Positions 26,281 to 34,312 of a DNA stretch of 64,000 nt are shown piece by piece; positions within the stretch are counted from its first letter, which is position 1; every line of letters begins with the position of its first letter. A program made the translations under genes and the position numbers. The notes under the pieces were generated by a model. That model had not been told where the DNA came from, did not search any database, and saw only the letters and a list, made by a program, of their open reading frames with translations. This DNA is from Fulvivirga lutea. GTDB lineage: Bacteria; Bacteroidota; Bacteroidia; Cytophagales; Cyclobacteriaceae. Location of the stretch: positions 413,501-477,500 of the forward strand of contig NZ_CP070608.1 in assembly GCF_017068455.1 (NCBI RefSeq). Reading direction: 5' to 3'.

Positions 26281-27564
26281 ATGGAAGCTATCATAAATGA
26301 AAAACTATCGTCTCAAGATTTAATTAACCTGGAAGATAAGCATGGTGCACACAACTATCATCCGCTGCCAGTTGTCCTGGCAAAAGGTGAAGGTGTTTAT
26401 GTTTGGGATGTGGAGGGTAAGAAATACTACGACTTTTTATCATCTTATAGTGCTGTAAATCAAGGTCATTGTCACCCTAAAATTGTTGGGGCACTAAAAG
26501 AGCAGGCCGAAACACTCACTCTAACTTCAAGGGCCTTTTATAATAATGTACTTGGCCCCTACGAAAAATACTTAACGGAATATTTCGGTTTCGACAAGGT
26601 ACTACCCATGAATACGGGTGCCGAAGCAGTAGAAACTGCCCTAAAAATTTGTAGAAAATGGGCATATGAGAAACAGGGGATTCCAGAAAATGAGGCTAAA
26701 ATCATTGTGTGTGATGGAAACTTCCATGGAAGAACAACTACTATAATCTCATTCTCTAATGACGAAGGAGCAAGAAAAAATTTCGGCCCGTATACACCCG
26801 GGTTTATTAAAATACCTTATAACGACCTGGGTGCACTAAAAAAAGCAGTCGCAGAAGAAAATGTTGCAGGCTTTTTAGTAGAGCCAATTCAAGGTGAAGC
26901 TGGAGTATTTGTTCCGGATGACAATTTCGTTGCGGAGGCTGCCAAAATTTGTAAGGATGCTGGTGTTCTGTTCATAGCTGATGAAATTCAGACAGGTATT
27001 GCCCGTACTGGTGGCCTACTTAGAGTTTGTGGAGATTGCTCTTGTGAAAATAAATGTGAGCAACAATCTACTTACACAAAGCCGGATATGCTTGTTTTAG
27101 GCAAAGCCATTTCTGGTGGTGTGTTCCCTGTATCGGCTGTATTGGCAGATAATCACATCATGGAAGTAATTAAACCCGGGCAGCACGGAAGTACCTTCGG
27201 TGGAAATCCACTAGGATCGAAAGTGGCAGTCGCGGCATTGGAAGTAATATATGATGAAAAATTAATTCAAAATGCGCGTAAACTTGGTAATATTTTCCGT
27301 GAGCGAATGGAGAAGTTCATTCAGACAAACGACTTAATTAAGTTGGTTAGAGGAAAAGGATTACTTAATGCGATTGTCATTAACGACTCACCCGAAAGCT
27401 CAACAGCTTGGGATATTTGTGTTGCACTAAAAGATAATGGCTTACTTGCTAAACCAACTCATGGGAACATCATTAGATTTGCACCACCTTTGGTTATGAC
27501 AGAGGAGCAGCTCCATGAGTGCTGTGATATCATAGAAAAAACGATAAAGAATTTTTCAAAGTAA
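26281..27564 (+). CDS. rocD: Ornithine aminotransferase
   Basis: 427 aa class-III PLP aminotransferase converting ornithine and 2-oxoglutarate to glutamate semialdehyde and glutamate. N-terminal blocks [23 protein letters not shown] and [13 protein letters not shown] are characteristic of RocD; the PLP lysine is K275 in [10 protein letters not shown] and the phosphate-binding [11 protein letters not shown] follows. An insertion at about 248-266 carries four close cysteines (C250, C253, C255, C259) between the [11 protein letters not shown] motif and the PLP lysine. First gene of a run with a membrane protein and hemB. Confidence 0.93.
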   Translation: MEAIINEKLSSQDLINLEDKHGAHNYHPLPVVLAKGEGVYVWDVEGKKYYDFLSSYSAVNQGHCHPKIVGALKEQAETLTLTSRAFYNNVLGPYEKYLTEYFGFDKVLPMNTGAEAVETALKICRKWAYEKQGIPENEAKIIVCDGNFHGRTTTIISFSNDEGARKNFGPYTPGFIKIPYNDLGALKKAVAEENVAGFLVEPIQGEAGVFVPDDNFVAEAAKICKDAGVLFIADEIQTGIARTGGLLRVCGDCSCENKCEQQSTYTKPDMLVLGKAISGGVFPVSAVLADNHIMEVIKPGQHGSTFGGNPLGSKVAVAALEVIYDEKLIQNARKLGNIFRERMEKFIQTNDLIKLVRGKGLLNAIVINDSPESSTAWDICVALKDNGLLAKPTHGNIIRFAPPLVMTEEQLHECCDIIEKTIKNFSK

Positions 27565-27567
27565 TAT

Positions 27568-28116
27568 ATGGAATACACCTTTAAGAATAGTCCTGAGGAT
27601 TACCTGAGGACTATTGTTTTAAAAGAGAAAAGTTTGACATTAAATTTTGAAGGGAGTACGTATGAATACCCGTACAATAAAATAACTAAAGTTTGGCTAA
27701 ATAATCCTGGGGGTTTCTGCAGTCCGGGAGAATTTTCTTGCACCCTTAATATAATAGACAAGAAGCCGGTTTACATTTCAAGTAAAAACTATAATGATAA
27801 AAACGAGGAAATAGAGCAGTCTAATTTTTATAACTCTTTTGTTCGTGTATTACATATGCATTTGGGCGTGAACACAACTGCATCCTTCAAGTTTGGAACT
27901 CAGCCTACTGCGTACATAGCAAGGGTAGCTATTATATTAGCTATTTTAACCGGATGCGTTGCTAGTATATTGCTCACTAACGTTAATCCTTTCATTCTTA
28001 TATTACCTTCTGCTTTAGGAATATTTGTATCGGTCTGCGGGTTAAAATTCTGCATCACTCGATTTCCTAAAGGTTACAACCCAAACAACATACCCTTGAA
28101 CCTATTGCCAAGTTAA
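27568..28116 (+). CDS. Membrane protein of unknown function, two TM helices
   Basis: 182 aa. The first ~115 residues form a soluble, strand-rich region (KSLTLNFEGSTYEYPYNKIT; FSCTLNIIDKKPVYISSKNY) reminiscent of a pleckstrin-like or bacterial PH fold, then two hydrophobic helices (AIILAILTGCVASILL and FILILPSALGIFVSVCGLKF). No signal peptide. It starts 3 bases after rocD and ends 2 bases before hemB. I do not recognise a named family, and the context does not suggest a specific role. Confidence 0.75.
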   Translation: MEYTFKNSPEDYLRTIVLKEKSLTLNFEGSTYEYPYNKITKVWLNNPGGFCSPGEFSCTLNIIDKKPVYISSKNYNDKNEEIEQSNFYNSFVRVLHMHLGVNTTASFKFGTQPTAYIARVAIILAILTGCVASILLTNVNPFILILPSALGIFVSVCGLKFCITRFPKGYNPNNIPLNLLPS

Positions 28117-28118
28117 CA

Positions 28119-29084
28119 ATGAATATCAGGCCAAGAAGAAATAGAAAGTCAGAAACTATCAGATCTATGATCCGAGAAACGCAAGTTTCAAATTCGGATT
28201 TAATATATCCTTTGTTTCTTCTTGAATCGCCTCAAGCTTCCATTGAGGTGGCATCAATGCCGGGCATCTATCGCTTAGGGCTTAACAAAATGCTTTTAGA
28301 GATTGAGCAATGTTTGAAGCTTGGCATTATGTCTTTTGACATTTTTCCTGTAGTAGAAGAAAAGCATAAGGATAAAACAGCCACTAAAAGCTACGACCCA
28401 AAGTTTTTCTATCTACAGGCTCTAAAAAAAATAAAGAAAGAATTTCCTGAAGCCTGCATCATAACAGACGTTGCCATGGATCCATACAGCTCTGACGGAC
28501 ATGATGGGTTAGTAGATGAGAATGGCAACATTTTAAATGACGAAACACTAGACATTTTAGCTAAAATGGCATTAGCTCAAGCGGAAACCGGGATTGACAT
28601 TATTGGTCCGAGTGATATGATGGATGGCCGGGTAGGCTACTTAAGAGAAGAATTGGATATTCATGACTTCTCTGATGTATCTATCATGTCATACACTGCT
28701 AAGTATGCCAGTGCCTTTTATGGTCCTTTTAGAGATGCCTTGGATTCTGCACCAAAAAGTGGTGATAAAAAAACTTATCAAATGGATCCTGCCAATAAGA
28801 GAGAAGCATTGATTGAAGCTGATTTGGACGTTGAAGAAGGTGCCGATTTCTTAATGGTAAAGCCGGCATTGGCATATCTAGATGTAATTCAACTTCTTAA
28901 GGAAAATTACGATCTGCCAATTGCAGCATATAATGTTAGTGGAGAATATGCAATGGTGTGTGCGGCAGCTGAAAAAGGCTGGTTAGATAAAGATGCCATT
29001 ATGAACGAAATTCTCCTGTCTATCAAAAGAGCTGGTGCCGATGTAATTCTCACTTATTACGCTAAGGATTTCGCGAGACGGTAG
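28119..29084 (+). CDS. hemB: Porphobilinogen synthase (delta-aminolevulinic acid dehydratase)
   Basis: 321 aa; joins two 5-aminolevulinate molecules to porphobilinogen in haem synthesis. The second active-site lysine lies in FLMVKPALAYLDV. Where zinc-type enzymes have three cysteines, this one reads DVAMDPYSSDGHDGL (residues 117-131), the aspartate-rich pattern of the zinc-independent, Mg-stimulated group. The start reads MNIRPRRNRKSETIRSMIRE, as in the family. No other haem gene is adjacent. Confidence 0.95.
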   Translation: MNIRPRRNRKSETIRSMIRETQVSNSDLIYPLFLLESPQASIEVASMPGIYRLGLNKMLLEIEQCLKLGIMSFDIFPVVEEKHKDKTATKSYDPKFFYLQALKKIKKEFPEACIITDVAMDPYSSDGHDGLVDENGNILNDETLDILAKMALAQAETGIDIIGPSDMMDGRVGYLREELDIHDFSDVSIMSYTAKYASAFYGPFRDALDSAPKSGDKKTYQMDPANKREALIEADLDVEEGADFLMVKPALAYLDVIQLLKENYDLPIAAYNVSGEYAMVCAAAEKGWLDKDAIMNEILLSIKRAGADVILTYYAKDFARR

Positions 29085-29114
29085 CTAAGTTCATCATTCA
29101 ACATTTTTTAATAA

Positions 29115-31187
29115 ATGACTATATTTCGGTTTATATACCGAAATATGCTCAGTCTATTACTTTTAATATTATTTAATACCAACCCTGCTCCCTCTGACAA
29201 TTACGCCAGTGCCGAAGTGTATCATGAAAAAGGAGCTTACGATTCTGCAATTCTTAAGTATAAACTGGCCATCGCAGGTTACATTCAAATTGACAGTACC
29301 GACAAGATAGGTGAGGCTTATTATAATATGGCAAAAGCCTACTACTCTAGTTATCAGGATTCAAATGCAATAACAGCATTAGATACCGCTTCTATGTACT
29401 TTAAAAGGGCAGGAAATAAACTACGCCTGGCTGTTTCAATTAATTTAAAGGGCAATTACCTGTCCGATTTTGGCCTCAATGAAGAGGCCATTGATCATTA
29501 CAAAAAGTCAATACAAATAGCTGAAGAAATTGGAGATAAAAGGGTGGAGAGCTTCGCCCTTAATAATTTAGGCCTGGTTTATACAGACCTCGGAGATTAT
29601 GAAAATGCACTTGCTGCACTTATCAAATCTTACAATATCAAATTAAATCGTAATGCTCCACCAAAAGAATTAGCAGCCAGCAAATTAAATATTGGCTCTG
29701 TACTCGATTTACTTGGTAAACCTGACGAAGCACTGCAAGCTTACTATGAGGGAATACTTCTTAAAAGAAAAGCTGGAGATAGTTTGGGGGTTGCAAAAAT
29801 TCTTGGAAACATGGCCGTTATTGAAAAAAATAGAAATAACGATGTCAAAGCAATATCATTAATTCAACAAAGCAATGACATCCTTAATACCACCCCGGAT
29901 GACGAACTTAAATATGTTAATCTAACGAATCTTGGAGGCCTGTCGAAGAAAAGAAATGCCTTTGAAGACGCTCGTAATTATTATTTGCAGGCCCTTGATA
30001 TAGCCATCAAGTACGATGGCAAAAATGAAATGAGTGATTTATATTATAATTTAGGAGAGTTAGATTTTGTTCAAGGCAATTACTTATCAGCCATTGAACA
30101 TCTCAAAAAATCTTTATCCATCACCCAGACTACTCAGTCACAGATTCAGAAAAAAGACATCTACAGTAAATTGGCACAATGTTATTCTCAGATTAATGAA
30201 TATGACCAAGCCTTTGAGTACCTCGTACTGTCTAATGAACTTAGAGATAGCATCTATCAATTTGAGCGCATACAAACTTTGGAGGAGCTTCAGGCAAAGT
30301 ACGATACTGAAAATAAACAACGGGAAATCGAAAATCAGCAATTACAACTTGAAGCGCAACAAGCTTCTCTTCGTGAGAATAGAATCATTATCACTGCCTT
30401 AGCAATAGGTTTAATACTAGTTTTCGTAATTGTTTATCTCATACTTAATAGAACGCGTAAAAAGCATGAATTAGCATTGCAAGAAAAAGAATTGGAGTAT
30501 CGTAAAAGTCAGATTTCGGCCATCATAGATTCTCAGGAAAAAGAGCGAAAACGATTTGCACAAGACATACATGATGGCTTCGGCCAGATGATCTCTATTT
30601 TGAATATGAATATCGCTTCGCTTCAAGAAAAAGAGACGCCTGAAGAAAAAGCCACACTATTTGATCAGTCTGTAACTATTCTGGATGGAATGTATGAAGA
30701 GTTAAGAACCATCTGTTTCGATCTAATGCCTCAAACTCTGGTAAAGCAAGGGTTAAAAGAAGCTATTCGCGAATTTGCCGCCAGAATAAACATTGCAGGC
30801 AAATTAAAAATAGAAACCCAGATGCATGCAGCTGACACGCGATTTGACGATTTAATCGAAGTATCCATTTTCAGGATTACTCAAGAATGGATAAACAACA
30901 TTATTAAGCATAGCAATGCTGATAAAGTAAGTATACAGTTAACAAGTGACGAACATGAACTAACGTTAATCATAGAAGATAATGGAGGGGGTTTTGACAA
31001 AAACCTTATGTTCAACAGTATGGGTAATGGATGGAAAAACATTTCTTCCCGAGCTAATCTTATGATGGCTGAGATTAATTTGGATACCTCCCCCCAGGCA
31101 AATCAAACTACGTTTATTGTTAACGTTCCTTTATCTGGTACAACTATATACCATGATGAGGGTATTGAGAATGAAATCAAAAAATAG
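29115..31187 (+). CDS. TPR-domain sensor histidine kinase (HisKA_3/NarX type)
   Basis: 690 aa. Signal-like N-terminus, periplasmic tetratricopeptide repeats (~30-390; AEVYHEKGAYDSAILKYKLA, LNNLGLVYTDLGDYENAL), a coiled coil, one TM helix (~425-445, IITALAIGLILVFVIVYLIL), a HisKA_3 dimerisation domain with H486 in QDIHDGFGQ, and a HATPase domain (ITQEWINNIIKHSNADK, EDNGGGFDK). It would phosphorylate the NarL-type regulator encoded next. The ATG at 29115 gives a positively charged n-region; an in-frame ATG at 29145 is the alternative and would put the inverted repeat at 29121-29146 in the leader. The stimulus is unknown. Confidence 0.9.
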   Translation: MTIFRFIYRNMLSLLLLILFNTNPAPSDNYASAEVYHEKGAYDSAILKYKLAIAGYIQIDSTDKIGEAYYNMAKAYYSSYQDSNAITALDTASMYFKRAGNKLRLAVSINLKGNYLSDFGLNEEAIDHYKKSIQIAEEIGDKRVESFALNNLGLVYTDLGDYENALAALIKSYNIKLNRNAPPKELAASKLNIGSVLDLLGKPDEALQAYYEGILLKRKAGDSLGVAKILGNMAVIEKNRNNDVKAISLIQQSNDILNTTPDDELKYVNLTNLGGLSKKRNAFEDARNYYLQALDIAIKYDGKNEMSDLYYNLGELDFVQGNYLSAIEHLKKSLSITQTTQSQIQKKDIYSKLAQCYSQINEYDQAFEYLVLSNELRDSIYQFERIQTLEELQAKYDTENKQREIENQQLQLEAQQASLRENRIIITALAIGLILVFVIVYLILNRTRKKHELALQEKELEYRKSQISAIIDSQEKERKRFAQDIHDGFGQMISILNMNIASLQEKETPEEKATLFDQSVTILDGMYEELRTICFDLMPQTLVKQGLKEAIREFAARINIAGKLKIETQMHAADTRFDDLIEVSIFRITQEWINNIIKHSNADKVSIQLTSDEHELTLIIEDNGGGFDKNLMFNSMGNGWKNISSRANLMMAEINLDTSPQANQTTFIVNVPLSGTTIYHDEGIENEIKK
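29121..29146. promoter_or_regulatory. Perfect inverted repeat at the kinase start
   Basis: Arms ATATTTCGGT (29121-29130) and ACCGAAATAT (29137-29146) with a 6-base spacer, starting 4 bases after the ATG at 29115. It could be a protein-binding operator or an RNA hairpin over the start. No T-run follows, so it is not a hemB terminator. Confidence 0.45.
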
Positions 31188-31260
31188 ATAATTCGAGAAT
31201 TAAACTTGAATTATGCGTTTTTTAAAGTATTTTCCTTCAGTAAACAGGAGTCTTGCCATC

Positions 31261-31878
31261 ATGTATAATCTTTTGCTTGTTGACGATCACACTTTGGTAT
31301 TGGACGGACTAGAAAGTCTAATTTCTAAAAATGAGGATATGCAAGTGATTGCCAAGGTAAATACAATCGCTGAGTGTCTCAATCAATTAAAGAAAAATGA
31401 AATTCATCTGATTATTACTGATTACTCATTAGAAGAAGAAGACGGTTTAACCTTAGTGAGAAAAGTTAAACTGTTAGATAAGGAAGTAAAGATAATTGTG
31501 CTCAGCATGCATGATGAAGCTCATTTGGTAAAGGAGATTCTAAAAGAAGGTATAAATGGTTATGTTCTAAAAAAGAACAGCCATAAAGAATTGTTAAATG
31601 CTATAACCGCAGTAAGAAATGATCAAATCTATTTAAGCAATGAAATCAACCAGTTGCTAATAAATAATCTACATTCGGATGAGAACAAACTACTAACCCC
31701 CAGAGAACGTGAAATAGTAGTCCTGATCTCCAAAGAATATACAAATCGGCAAATAGCCGAGGAACTCTTTATCAGTGAAAGAACAGTAGAAACCCATAGA
31801 AAAAACATTTTCAGAAAAACAGACACTAACAATCTGGTAGGCCTCTTGAAATACGCCTATGCCAATAATTTGATTTAA
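31261..31878 (+). CDS. NarL/FixJ-type response regulator
   Basis: 205 aa. Receiver domain with acidic pocket D8/D9 (LLLVDDHTLVLDG), phospho-acceptor D54 (LIITDYSLEEEDG) and the lysine of the VLKKNS switch; then a LuxR-type HTH (LLTPREREIVVLISKEYTNR, ISERTVETHRKNIF). It is the cognate regulator of the TPR kinase just upstream. The ATG at 31261 (MYNLLLVDDH) is chosen over 31213, which adds a non-homologous extension. Target genes are unknown. Confidence 0.93.
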   Translation: MYNLLLVDDHTLVLDGLESLISKNEDMQVIAKVNTIAECLNQLKKNEIHLIITDYSLEEEDGLTLVRKVKLLDKEVKIIVLSMHDEAHLVKEILKEGINGYVLKKNSHKELLNAITAVRNDQIYLSNEINQLLINNLHSDENKLLTPREREIVVLISKEYTNRQIAEELFISERTVETHRKNIFRKTDTNNLVGLLKYAYANNLI

Positions 31879-31943
31879 TATCCGTGCTGGAGGGTATAAG
31901 GATTTACCACCATTATGGGATGGACTCGACTACACGTGAGAAG

Positions 31944-31951
31944 TAATTTTG
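31944..31951 (+). promoter_or_regulatory. Putative -7 box before the secreted protein at 31981
   Basis: TAATTTTG is an exact TAnnTTTG match 29 bases upstream of the ATG; no good -33 element is visible. Confidence 0.3.
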
Positions 31952-31980
31952 AATATATTTCAAACTAAAATTACAAATCA

Positions 31981-33009
31981 ATGAGACCTATACCTTACAT
32001 AATCGTACTGTTATTTTTAAGTAGCCTAATGCAGGCTCAGAATATCGAGCTAAAAGATGTTTCCGGTTACGCCCAAAAGAAGTTTAAGAAAGCTCCAAAA
32101 AAAGTATATATCGCTCAATTCAGAGTTATATATCAACTATTGTACAGCCAGGTTGAAGTAGCACAAGGGGGTAGTGAAATTGGTGGTGGATACAGAGGAG
32201 ATGCTGTAGCCGGACTTAATATGGCCATTAAAGGCCTTTCTGAAGAAGATATTAAAGCAACAACCAATGAAATATATGCTAACTATTTAAAAGAGCTAAA
32301 GAATTCCGGCTATGAAATTATTAGTGGCGAGGCAGCAGCAAGTACAAAGGAGTTTGAAGGGTATCATTTAAAAGAAGGAGGTACCTTGAGTGAAGAGCAA
32401 TTCAGAGGTCTACTCACCTCTATACCTGATGGATTTAAGTACTATGTGAAAGAAACATCAGATGATGGAAAAAAGAATAAGAATAAATTTAATGGTTATA
32501 GGCTTAGTGCCGATCTTGATGGAGCAATAGTAAATACTGTTACAGTTGTAGTCCCATTCGTTTCTGACGCAGAATCTGGTGCAAGCAAGGGACTCTCGAA
32601 AGCAGTAGGTGGCGTAGCAAAAATTGTGGTTAAGTCAGACCTAAGATTGGAAAATGAGGCCATGGGAGCAACGGGATCATTTAATACGGATGTAGCTAAA
32701 ACATACTCCAGTTACTACTTTGCTGAAAAAAGAGTAAAACCAGAAGCATTTACTAATCTGCAATTAAAGAAGCCTGTAAAGATTGAAGGTGTAATGGAAG
32801 AGAAGAAATATAAAGCTGCAGAATCAGCAGATCAGGATTTATGGGGCAGCAGCTATGGAGCTTTAACCAAGTACAATGTGAGCGATAAATATTTGAGTAA
32901 AACACATGCGGTTGAAGTAGATCCAAAAGTTTACAAAGAGAAAGTGAGTGCCGCTGGATCAGCCTACTTAAAAGAAGCACTGAATACCCTAAATGGATTT
33001 ACAAACTAA
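31981..33009 (+). CDS. Secreted protein of unknown function
   Basis: 342 aa with signal peptide (MRPIPYIIVLLFLSSLMQA, cleavage before QNIELK). The N-terminal half alternates strands and amphipathic helices (KVYIAQFRVIYQLLYSQVEV; EDIKATTNEIYANYLKELKN), and the middle is glycine-rich (GGSEIGGGYRG). There is no lipobox, no TM helix in the mature part and no type IX tail, so it is probably periplasmic. I do not recognise the family. A strong terminator follows and the next genes are convergent, so it is likely monocistronic. Confidence 0.8.
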   Translation: MRPIPYIIVLLFLSSLMQAQNIELKDVSGYAQKKFKKAPKKVYIAQFRVIYQLLYSQVEVAQGGSEIGGGYRGDAVAGLNMAIKGLSEEDIKATTNEIYANYLKELKNSGYEIISGEAAASTKEFEGYHLKEGGTLSEEQFRGLLTSIPDGFKYYVKETSDDGKKNKNKFNGYRLSADLDGAIVNTVTVVVPFVSDAESGASKGLSKAVGGVAKIVVKSDLRLENEAMGATGSFNTDVAKTYSSYYFAEKRVKPEAFTNLQLKKPVKIEGVMEEKKYKAAESADQDLWGSSYGALTKYNVSDKYLSKTHAVEVDPKVYKEKVSAAGSAYLKEALNTLNGFTN

Positions 33010-33014
33010 TAAAA

Positions 33015-33040
33015 AAGGCGCCCTTGAGGCGCTTTCTTTT
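33015..33040 (+). terminator. Rho-independent terminator after the secreted protein
   Basis: GCGCC (33018-33022), loop CTTGA, GGCGC (33028-33032), extended by G-T and A-T pairs and followed by TTTCTTTTT. It lies at the 3' side of the gene ending at 33009, directly beside the convergent small gene. Confidence 0.75.
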
Positions 33041-33243
33041 TATATCTCTACAATCTCAAAGTCTTTTCCCTTGCCGAATTCTACAAGGTCTTTATACTCA
33101 TAGATTTCCAGCGTTGACAAATCCTTGAATTTGAAGTTTTCTCCCTGAAGAAATTGTATTACTTCAAATTCATACACATCGCCAAAGTTTTGGAGGCGGT
33201 ATTTTTTACCTAATCGAATGACATCTGTAGAAATTCCTTTCAT
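33040..33243 (-). CDS. Small conserved-looking protein, unknown function
   Basis: 67 aa, MKGISTDVIRLGKKYRLQNF at the start, with alternating strands (YEFEVIQFLQGENFKFKDLS; EIYEYKDLVEFGKGKDFEIV) compatible with an SH3-like or Tudor-like small barrel. No signal peptide, so cytoplasmic. The ATG is directly preceded by the T-run of the terminator of the upstream gene, leaving almost no leader. Its own promoter is not evident; read-through of that terminator may drive it. Confidence 0.7.
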   Translation of the reverse strand: MKGISTDVIRLGKKYRLQNFGDVYEFEVIQFLQGENFKFKDLSTLEIYEYKDLVEFGKGKDFEIVEI

Positions 33244-33247
33244 AAAA

Positions 33248-33273
33248 AAACCCTGACGATGCCGCCAGGGTTT
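33248..33273 (-). terminator. Terminator ending at the start codon of the 67-aa gene
   Basis: AAACCCTG (33248-33255) and CAGGGTTT (33266-33273) pair perfectly. On the minus strand the hairpin is followed by TTTTTTT and then at once by ATG of the gene at 33243. Confidence 0.75.
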
Positions 33274-33291
33274 AAACTTAATGATAAGTGA

Positions 33292-34056
33292 TTAATTGTC
33301 ATCTTCACCAGCCATTTTATCAATCTTCTTGGCCATTTTAGCTAGTTTCTTTGGCATGTTTTTCTTCATTTCTGCGAAAAGCTGTTCTGCTGCATCAAAA
33401 ACCATTGGTGTTAACTTACGCGGGTCAAGTACAAAGCCGCCAAGTGCAGTAACTCCTTTTTTGGAAGACTCTCTCTCCTTTAGTTTAAAGATCCTTTTTG
33501 CCTCGCTGTTGAAAACTTTAATATTAGCATAAGCATACACTTTCTTACTTGTAATACCACCAATACCAACATTATCATATAAGTTAAAATCAACATAAGC
33601 GATCAGAACTGCATCTATATCAGGGAAAATTTCAAACGCCTTTTTAATGGCTCTCTTGTCCGTAACAATACCTAATGCGGCAATATTAATATAACCATCG
33701 GCAGGAATTAATGGATTAGCCCAATCCCATGAAGATTCTTCCCAAATATGAGTTTTGTAAGTAACAATAGAATCTAATGCCTTATAATCTTCACTATTGA
33801 TCACTTCCGCTTTGTCTTTAAAAGCAAATGGAAACTGTGGTACGAACTCATTCATTATGAGTGCTTCAAATTCGTTAACTGTTCCTGCAATATTGAACGA
33901 AGAGTCCTTTAGCACTTTTTCGTACAACTTTGTATCTAACGGATCATCAGACAAATTTCTGTTACCAAAAACCGAAATTACGGCACACTTTTTAATCTGT
34001 GAATATCCTTGCACGGTAACAACTGCAAGAAATAAAATGAGTAAGAATTTTTTCAT
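33292..34056 (-). CDS. Secreted protein of unknown function
   Basis: 254 aa with a signal peptide (MKKFLLILFLAVVTVQGYSQ). The mature part starts KKCAVISVFGNRNLSDDPLD and has a strand-rich core (IDAVLIAYVDFNLYDNVGIG; KVYAYANIKVFNSEAKRIFK) that loosely recalls CsgG-like or TolB-N-like periplasmic folds. It ends in a very lysine-rich amphipathic helix (MPKKLAKMAKKIDKMAGED). No known family is recognised. Its terminator runs into the start of the small gene at 33040-33243. Confidence 0.78.
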   Translation of the reverse strand: MKKFLLILFLAVVTVQGYSQIKKCAVISVFGNRNLSDDPLDTKLYEKVLKDSSFNIAGTVNEFEALIMNEFVPQFPFAFKDKAEVINSEDYKALDSIVTYKTHIWEESSWDWANPLIPADGYINIAALGIVTDKRAIKKAFEIFPDIDAVLIAYVDFNLYDNVGIGGITSKKVYAYANIKVFNSEAKRIFKLKERESSKKGVTALGGFVLDPRKLTPMVFDAAEQLFAEMKKNMPKKLAKMAKKIDKMAGEDDN

Positions 34057-34312
34057 GATTTCAGGGTTTATAGTTTAACGAGCATACAAGCTAAATAGAA
34101 TTTAACCAATATAAAAGTAAAAAAATAAAAGTTAGATCAACTGCAGTGCTCATCGAAGCTAAGTGCATAGGAGTCTACTTTTATTTTTAGACCTATATTT
34201 TTCGTGAAAATAAGCGGTCGCTGAATTACAGATATCGCTAAACTCAAATGATAATTGGTGCTAAGTCTCACAAGAAAAAACTTAGAATATGAGCATTAGT
34301 ACCAAAAACGGT

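Noticed and set aside
29121..29146. Inverted repeat as a terminator of hemB
   Set aside because: No T-run follows on either strand and it lies inside the kinase frame or its leader.
34057..34312. 256-base gap checked for small genes or RNAs
   Set aside because: Only short frames (at most about 25 codons) and no stable conserved structure were seen.
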